Of a stretch of 64,000 nt of DNA, positions 57,461-64,000 are shown in pieces. This DNA is from Lycocorax pyrrhopterus obiensis. Taxonomy: Eukaryota > Chordata > Aves > Passeriformes > Paradisaeidae. The first letter of the stretch is position 1; each line of letters starts with the position of its first letter. Below the pieces are notes generated by a model. The model did no database searches, was not told the DNA's origin, and saw only the letters and a program-made list of their open reading frames with translations. The DNA lies in the NCBI GenBank assembly GCA_014706295.1, contig JACSVZ010000037.1, positions 2,046,001 through 2,110,000 of the forward strand, written 5' to 3'. The position numbers were made by a program, and so were the translations under genes.

Positions 57461-60399
57461 CACCCAAGGTCTCATTCTTGGTGTCTCTGTGGGGACTCTC
57501 AGTTCCAGTTCTGCTTTCCAGAAACTCCCTTCTCCCTTCAGAGAGGCAGAGCTTCAGTACTTTCAGCTCTTTGTGACAACATCAACATTATTGATCTTTT
57601 CTTACAGAATCCCCTTCATCACAGACAAGGTCTTGCCATTGATGCATTGACTGGCACCAATACCAAGGGAGGAGGAAACCTCAGCACTCCCATCCCTCCT
57701 GGCAAACAGGTGCCAAGGAGAAGGACTGGGATTAGATGTTCCAAGGGAAAATATTTTCTTCTTCAGGCCTCAAGACACAGAGCAGCTGGCTCTGGCTTCT
57801 CCCACCACCCTGTGCTGAACGACAGCCTCCATCCCGACTTAAATGTAATCATCAGGCAGCTAAATTTTGAGAAAGAACAGAGAAAAGTGACCTCATTTCA
57901 TTCTCTTCCTCACAGCCTACAAAGGCTGATAAGAATTATGAATTGTTTTACCACATCCAAAGGGTCAATCAGGAGTATCTTGGTTCAGAAGCCAGGTCCT
58001 GCCTCTGCCCCAGCATTGCACAACTTCCCCGAGCTCACTCAGAGTGCTCCAATGCCCCACATGTCAAATCACAAACACAAACACGAAAACCAGCTTGCAA
58101 ATCTCTGAATTTCCACACAGAATTTGCCAGCCTCCACGAAACAGCAGCTCTAGAGCTGCTCCCCAGTTCCACCCCAGTAACAGCCCCCGGTGTAACCCCA
58201 GCGCGAAACGCCCGCGCTGGGACGCGGCAGTCGGGGTCATTAATCACACTTGGAGGGAAATGAAGCCAACGTGCAGCATTCCCAGCAATTCCCAGCGTCT
58301 GGAGTGGGAAATGCACCGTCTCGTTTGGCAGCCTGGCTTCTCTGCCCGAGCTGGGAGAGGCAGGAGTGCAAGGGCCTGGCTGAGAGCTGCTGCGGCCCGG
58401 GGGAGGCCGGGCTGGCTGGGAATGCGTCCCTGCCTGGCACCCCAACGGAAAGGATGGGAAATGTCAGCTTGATACCCATCAGCAGGATAACCTCACTGTC
58501 ACTTTAACATGACAAGGTCATCGCCAGGCAGGGCGAGGCAGGAAGAAAAATGGCCCATTAAAGCCGGGAGCTGGAAGAGAAACACGAGGCTGCCGCGGAG
58601 GTGCTCGAGTGCCGTTTGTTTTGGGGAAAGGTGCGGATATTCCGGGCTCCTTCACAAGGATGGGCTTTCCTCAAAGGAAATTAATACAGTGACCAGTGCA
58701 GCCACCACAGAAGCCTCTCAGAGGGGCCTTGAGGGAACTTTACATCACTTAACTCTCATTTAATTTAGCAAAAAACCTTAAAAACTGCACATCTGAAGAG
58801 CCTGGGCTCTGAGCAGGATGGGAATTCCCTGTGCTGGGGTGTTTCTTTTCCATGTTAACCACAAGGAACAGCTTTATGGAATAGCTATATGGACAGCGAG
58901 ATGGAATTTTGGAGGGATAAAAACTCCCCAAATTAAAACATTTCATGCAGCAAAAAGTCCCAAAACACCCCAACGAGGCTTCCCCAAATTTTAAGGATTC
59001 CATTTAACCCGTGACTTTCAGGCCAGCTAAAGCAGGAGCTCCCTGAAGGAATGACAGCACAAATGGGAGGAAATTTTTTTGTGAAGAGAAAAGGGAGGAA
59101 AACAGGAATTACCCTAAAGGACATTTCAAGATTCTTGCCACCCCAGATATCCATTCCTGCATCGTAAGTTCTTCAAAGAGAGTGGCTGTTGTGTGTGCCA
59201 CCCTCTGCCCCTTGTCCTGAAGCTGCTCAGAGATGGAGTAAGGACTTACTCTGAGGTGGAAAGTGAACTCGGAGAGGAACTCCCTGTAGTAGCACTCTGA
59301 GCAAGCAAAGAGAACAAGAGAGGGACAGAACAGCACTTACCCTCCCTTTGTGCTGAGGTGATGCTGAGCAAATGATGCTCTCTAGAAAGAAAAATTAATC
59401 GGGAAGGATTCCGTGGCCCAGCTTCAGACACAATCAGCTTTTTATTGGGAAGGCACACAGAGCTGTTTTATCTGAATTGATAGGGCTGCCAGGTGAGCTC
59501 CCTTTCAAGAGCTGTAGAAACAATCTCAGACAGGACTGGATAATATTATGCTTGGAATGATAATATTGTGCTTGGAAAAGGTCAATATTTTATTTAATCA
59601 GACAGAGAGTGGGTGGCAATTTCAAGGCATTTTCTTGAGACAGGAATTCCGGGAGTCCAAATGGAAATAAGGTTTTGCTTTTTTTTTTCTTGGGTTTTCT
59701 GGGTGACTGGAACCCCCTGATGAGAAGTGAAGGATGCACTGAGCCCCTTGAGAACTCCTGGGATGAGGGAATGTAGAGATTTTAGCTCCTTAGGATTCCT
59801 TACACTGCAGATGCCACGGGCATCTCTTCCACCCCTTTCCAGGCAGTGTGGTCCTGACAGATGAGGTGGGAGACATCCCCCTCAGAAACTCAAACCTGCT
59901 GCTTTCCTCTTCCAAGGCAGCACCAGGGAAACACTAACCACGGATGAATCTTCCTCAGCTGTTCCCAGGGGCACCTCAACAGCTCCTCTGGATCACCCAG
60001 TGTCCTGGAGATAAATCAGTTCTGGTCCTGGAAGCCAATTCTGGAATCTCTGCACAAGGTTTTCCTGAAGTGTGCCAAAATGGCCAAGAGATTTAAAAAA
60101 AAAATCCATGATTATCCTTAGTAACTCCAGTTATTTGCTGTTGGAATTAAACTGGGCTCTACATTTGGAGCTTCTTCAGAACAGCACCAGAAGAAAAAGA
60201 AAAAAAAAAAAGGACTTTTTCTTTTCATGAAAGGTTTTGAAGAGCACACACAGCCTGTATTGTTACCCAACACTCCAAGCAAGTTCTGAGCAAAATCTTG
60301 GGGGATCCAGCCCCGAGCATTGATTACAAGGAGTTTTTAATCTCGTGCCAAGAGGAACATTGAGGTTGTAAGATGGCTCCACAACCATCTTGCCAAATA
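57461..60399. other. unique intergenic DNA, no gene seen
   Basis: About 2.9 kb. A 223-residue frame (57437-58108) shows no domain features and starts inside CR1-derived sequence. A CG-dense spot lies at 58200-58240. Confidence 0.5.
59539..59578. repeat. 20-bp tandem duplication
   Basis: GATAATATTATGCTTGGAAT is followed directly by GATAATATTGTGCTTGGAAA: two copies, two mismatches. Confidence 0.9.
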
Positions 60400-60720
60400 G
60401 CACAAATGTTTACATCTTCCAAACTACCACCAATAGATCATAGACAAAGAAATGTCCATAATGTACCCAGCTGCTGGAAACAAAATGTGTTTAAGCCACT
60501 GAAGAGGGTTTAATGAAGTAAAGCATTTTTGTAACTGCCAGCTCAAAGTAAATAATCACTGATGTGAGCGGAGTTAAGAGATCCGGGCTCGCCAAATAAT
60601 CTCAGTGTGCCATCGAGGAAGCTGCTGCCTTGTGGGAATAACATAACAGCACTTGAACATTCCCATAAACTTGGGTCTTGTCTTCCTCAAGGCCCTGAGC
60701 CTCCTGGGATGGGGGAAGTG
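60400..60720. promoter_or_regulatory. enhancer-like block (candidate)
   Basis: Repeat-free sequence with AATAGATCATAGACAAAG, GTAAATAATCACTGATG and CAAATAATCTC motifs. Inferred from texture. Confidence 0.25.
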
Positions 60721-61589
60721 TAAAGAGAACTTTACAGCCTGTGCAGAATCTACTGCTTGGTGGAAGTACTAAAGGTTTAACTCACTCTGAAAGTCCAAGC
60801 TGTTGGAACCTCAAAACAACCAAAAATAAAAGGTGAAATTCTTGCTTTGACTGATGCAGAAGAAGCACCTGATTCAAACTGATACAGACAATTCTTTCGG
60901 GGTTTTTTCTGGAAGAACTTGCTCCATAACTCACCACTTCAGGAGTTTGGGGCTTTCACATTCCTGGCAGCCTTCCAGGATGTGTGAGCACAGCCAGGGG
61001 CTTTCTCCACCCAGCACTCGCCTTCACTGCTTTGTTTTATCCAGGCACTGCCCCGGACGTTGTCCTGCAGGTATGGAAACATTTCTGCAGGTGAAAAGGA
61101 GCATTTCCATCCCCTTTTTGGCTCTCAGAGCCTCTGTCCAGACAATCTGTGCAACTTCCATGCTGTTTTCCACCTCTGAGGATGCACAATGACCTGACCA
61201 GGTGAGCACAAGCCATAAGACACAGCCAAAGAAGGAAAAATCCGGCCTCGCTTTTGGTTTTGGCTTGTGCACATGTGAAGATAAAAGCTGATATTCTGTG
61301 TATTCTGCAGAGGGAGACCTGGCCCTGTAGATTTTCTGTCCTAAATCACTTAAAAAGAACACACCAAGCAGCATTTGCAACACTGTCTCACGAGGCATCA
61401 CAGCAGAATTCAGGTTCCAGGGATGAGAGTTCCATGCATTTGTTCCTCACAGATTCCCTGCACTCTGCTTGAATATGAATTCGACTGCTTTGCTTTTTTT
61501 TTTTTTGCAGAATATAAAACCCCTTTTCCTTGCACCACATAATTGTGTTCCATGGCAGAACTGGCATCCATCATTGCCCCGCTGTCCCC
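60721..61589. other. unique intergenic DNA, no gene seen
   Basis: Contains a T run at about 61494-61507. No coding frame is recognised. Confidence 0.45.
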
Positions 61590-62240
61590 TGCCTAAAAGA
61601 TAAAACATCCAGAGGGTAATAAATGTCAAACTATGATTATTGATGCTTTCAATTAAATTGATTATCTATTTGAGGTGCAGAGCAGGGTGATTTATTGCTG
61701 TCTCTTTACGTCGCACTTGGCACAACGGCTTCCCTGCAAGGTGGGTGAGCCTTTGGATGGTTTCCATGGATTTTCTATTAAATCTGATTTTCCAGAAGTG
61801 GCTCACCACCACTCCAGTGCTGGGCGAACCAAAATGGCACCAGACCCAGGTGGGAATGTCCTGGTTTTTGTTACCTCCTGGAGCGTGGAGCTTGGGAAGC
61901 AAGAGGGGAAAATAGGAAATGAAAACTTCGAAGTGTGGAAGGACAGGAGGCGCCCTTGATTTACATCCCTCATTCCCAAACTTGCATTTACAGACTGCAT
62001 TAGACAAAACCTGTGCATGATCTGGAGCTCTGCTGAGCACTCCCCACCTCAGCAGAGATGAGATGAGATGACCTTCGGCTCGTCACTGCATTGTGTTTTT
62101 ATTAGTTTCAGATAACAGGAGCTATAAAATTCAAAGCCATTTGCTCCCCAATGATAATCAGCAGCTGCTTCACAAACAAGGCTTTTCTTGTGGTGCCACG
62201 GGGTGACCTTTATCGGATCATTCCCTTGCAGAAATGCCTT
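61590..62240. promoter_or_regulatory. AT-rich enhancer-like block (candidate)
   Basis: The first 100 bp are strongly AT-rich with ATGATTATTGATG and TCAATTAAATTGATTATC cores (61630-61670), which form a small palindrome around AATT. The rest is less distinctive and includes a (GAGAT) run near 62055. Confidence 0.27.
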
Positions 62241-63092
62241 TTGTGGCTGGACAAGCCAGGAGCACCTTCCACTGGCTCTCCAAAGCACAGCACAGTGTGG
62301 CTCAGTCCGCTCCAAAAAGCAAATTCAGCTCAAACCCAGGTACAGACTCAGCAAGGGACCTTTGTTTTGGGAAATGTCAGAAATTAGCACGAGAAAATGA
62401 TAATTCTCTTCCAGTGCTGCACTTCCAGCAGGCAGATTTAGAGAACTTCAGTAACCAACCCCACCATTTCCATGGGGAAAAGAAAATCATTGCTGATAGG
62501 CCACTGGCTTTGAGTTTGAGACACTCCAGTTTTCTCCATTATTGCCCACATCTGACATTTCCAAGCCCTGGGGAAGGCCCGAGGAGGAAAACCTCATGGC
62601 TGAACTTCCCAGGCAATGCCCGACCAAGTTTCCCAGCATTTTTTATCAGGACCATCAGGACAAAAGCCCAACCGAGATGTGAAACAGGAAGATGATTCTG
62701 CCTGAGAGACCTTGTGAAATAAGTGAATGCAAGAGAGAAACAGTGGGCACGGAAAAAGAGAAAGATTCCTATCCCAATTTTACAGACCAGACTGAGATGA
62801 GAAATTAAGTGAGGTGCCCAAATCGCTCAGGCTCTGGCATTAAGAAACTCAGTTTTGAGTTTAGACCTAAACTTAACCACGAGGCTGTCAGTCCTGCTCA
62901 AATGGAAGCACCTTTGACCCCGCTAAGCTCAGAATTACACTCACATCCATTCAGACTTTGAAGCCTGGCTTATCTCGCAGCAGTGTAACTGTCCCCGCCA
63001 CCAGAACAGGGCTAAAAGCAAACAACCGAGGGAGGAAAAAAAGCAAAACAAAACTCCTGCAGCTCTGGCGAGAACTGACTATTTCACGTTTC
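62241..63092. other. unique intergenic DNA, no gene seen
   Basis: No gene or repeat is recognised. Confidence 0.45.
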
Positions 63093-63165
63093 ATAAAATC
63101 ACAGAATTCCCTGAGCTGGAAGGACCCACAGGGATCAGTGGAACCCAGCTCCTGGCCCTGTGTTG
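63093..63165 (-). mobile_element. CR1 3' end, antisense, third tail type
   Basis: 'ataaaatcacagaattccct', 'gagctggaaggacccacagg' and 'cccagctcctggccctgt' match the copy at 53642. Similarity fades after about 73 bp. Confidence 0.82.
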
Positions 63166-64000
63166 GCTCTGTCCCACCTCCATCCTGGTTTCTGTATGTG
63201 GGAGGAATCTGGGAAACACTGAAATGTGCCCAGCTTCGGAGAGGAACCCCAGAAAGTGTCCAACAGCCCAGAGCAGGAGTGGTAAGGGCAGATCCTGAAG
63301 CAGTATTTCTATCAGATAATGAACCTGAGGATGCAATGAGCCAGGCTCAAACCTGGCCAAGCAGTCACGAGTTTTAAAACTCACCTCTCAAACAGCTTGG
63401 GGTCATCAGAACATCATTTTGGGCCATCAGCTCAGGAGAAAAAGGGACAAAACCCCTCAGGCCCTCCTCTTTTTTTTATGAAATGTCCCCTTTGGGAGTG
63501 CCAGAGCCTGGCTGAGCAGGCAAGGACAATGCTCCTCACAGGGACAGCACCTGCCCTGCCTGCCAAAGGTGAGGCTCCAGAGAAGGAGCTTGGGCATTCC
63601 TGCTGCTGGAACATGTGGATCCCCACAAAATGTGACACCTCAGGGCAGCCAGTGCTGGTTTATTCAACTGGGAATCTCCCTGAGAAAAAAAAAAGAGTAT
63701 GAGAACCACCACAAGTGACAGGGAATTAGGACAAGTTCTTTATAAAACTACACATCAAAAGCAATTTGCTTTGGTGTTTCTGCACATCAGAAGACTTTTT
63801 TATTTTCCCATTAAAAAAACTTTTTTATTTCCATAAAAAGATAAGTATATGTGCTGTTCAGTTCCTGTGGCCAGCCAGTAGCCCTGCAGCAGAGGTTAGA
63901 AAACAGGACATCTGGTTTCCAAAGGATCCCTGCGTGGCCACACACAGCTGTAATTATGGCAACGATCTGGGGAGAACCTGAATGCAATTTTTTGGCTTGA
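63166..64000. other. unique intergenic DNA to the window end
   Basis: May include decayed CR1 interior up to about 63300; otherwise no gene or repeat is recognised. Confidence 0.4.

Noticed and set aside
57437..58108. 223-residue plus-strand frame
   Set aside because: No domain, signal or repeat feature; it begins inside a CR1 tail scrap and has no splice or promoter context.
1..64000. CRISPR array, operon or prokaryotic mobile system
   Set aside because: The tandem repeats have no spacer structure and the window has vertebrate retroelements throughout, so a prokaryotic system is excluded.

Overview
The window looks like avian nuclear DNA, probably from a songbird-like genome. It holds many CR1 non-LTR retrotransposon 3' ends, two solo LTRs, CG-poor intergenic DNA with a few CpG-rich islets, and large purine/pyrimidine satellites. 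No bacterial, phage or organelle gene organisation is present. I support no protein-coding gene. The longest open frames lie inside tandem repeats whose units contain no stop, or inside CR1 remnants. I recognised no tRNA, rRNA or known microRNA. I would describe the window as an intergenic region (gene desert), possibly a regulatory one.

Layout. From 1 to about 30 kb, transposons and minisatellites are mixed with unique DNA. There are CR1 copies at about 1.8-2.2, 4.8-5.5, 9.7-10.2, 13.7, 15.3, 18.8, 20.2, 24.0, 25.6 and 29.5 kb. Two solo LTRs of one family sit at 7904-8341 and 16261-16699, each with its own 4-bp target duplication. Three minisatellites have 16-bp (3161-3820), 21-bp (9278-9583) and G-rich 9-bp (22146-22923) units. 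From about 30 to 51.6 kb there is almost no interspersed repeat, only one 164-bp CR1 at 43.3 kb. This part has many AT-rich, homeodomain-motif-rich blocks that look like conserved non-coding elements. It also holds two large mirror-type tracts: polypyrimidine at 37338-37762 and polypurine at 50112-50547. From 51.6 to 64 kb, short CR1 fragments return among further enhancer-like blocks (52.7, 55.7, 57.0, 60.5 and 61.9 kb).

Interpretation. Nothing here forms an operon or pathway. If the window has a function, it is most likely long-range cis-regulation of a developmental gene outside it. That is inference: conservation cannot be seen in a single sequence, so every enhancer-like call has low confidence. 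The firmest results are the LTR pair, the CR1 copies (three 3'-end types by eye) and the tandem repeats.
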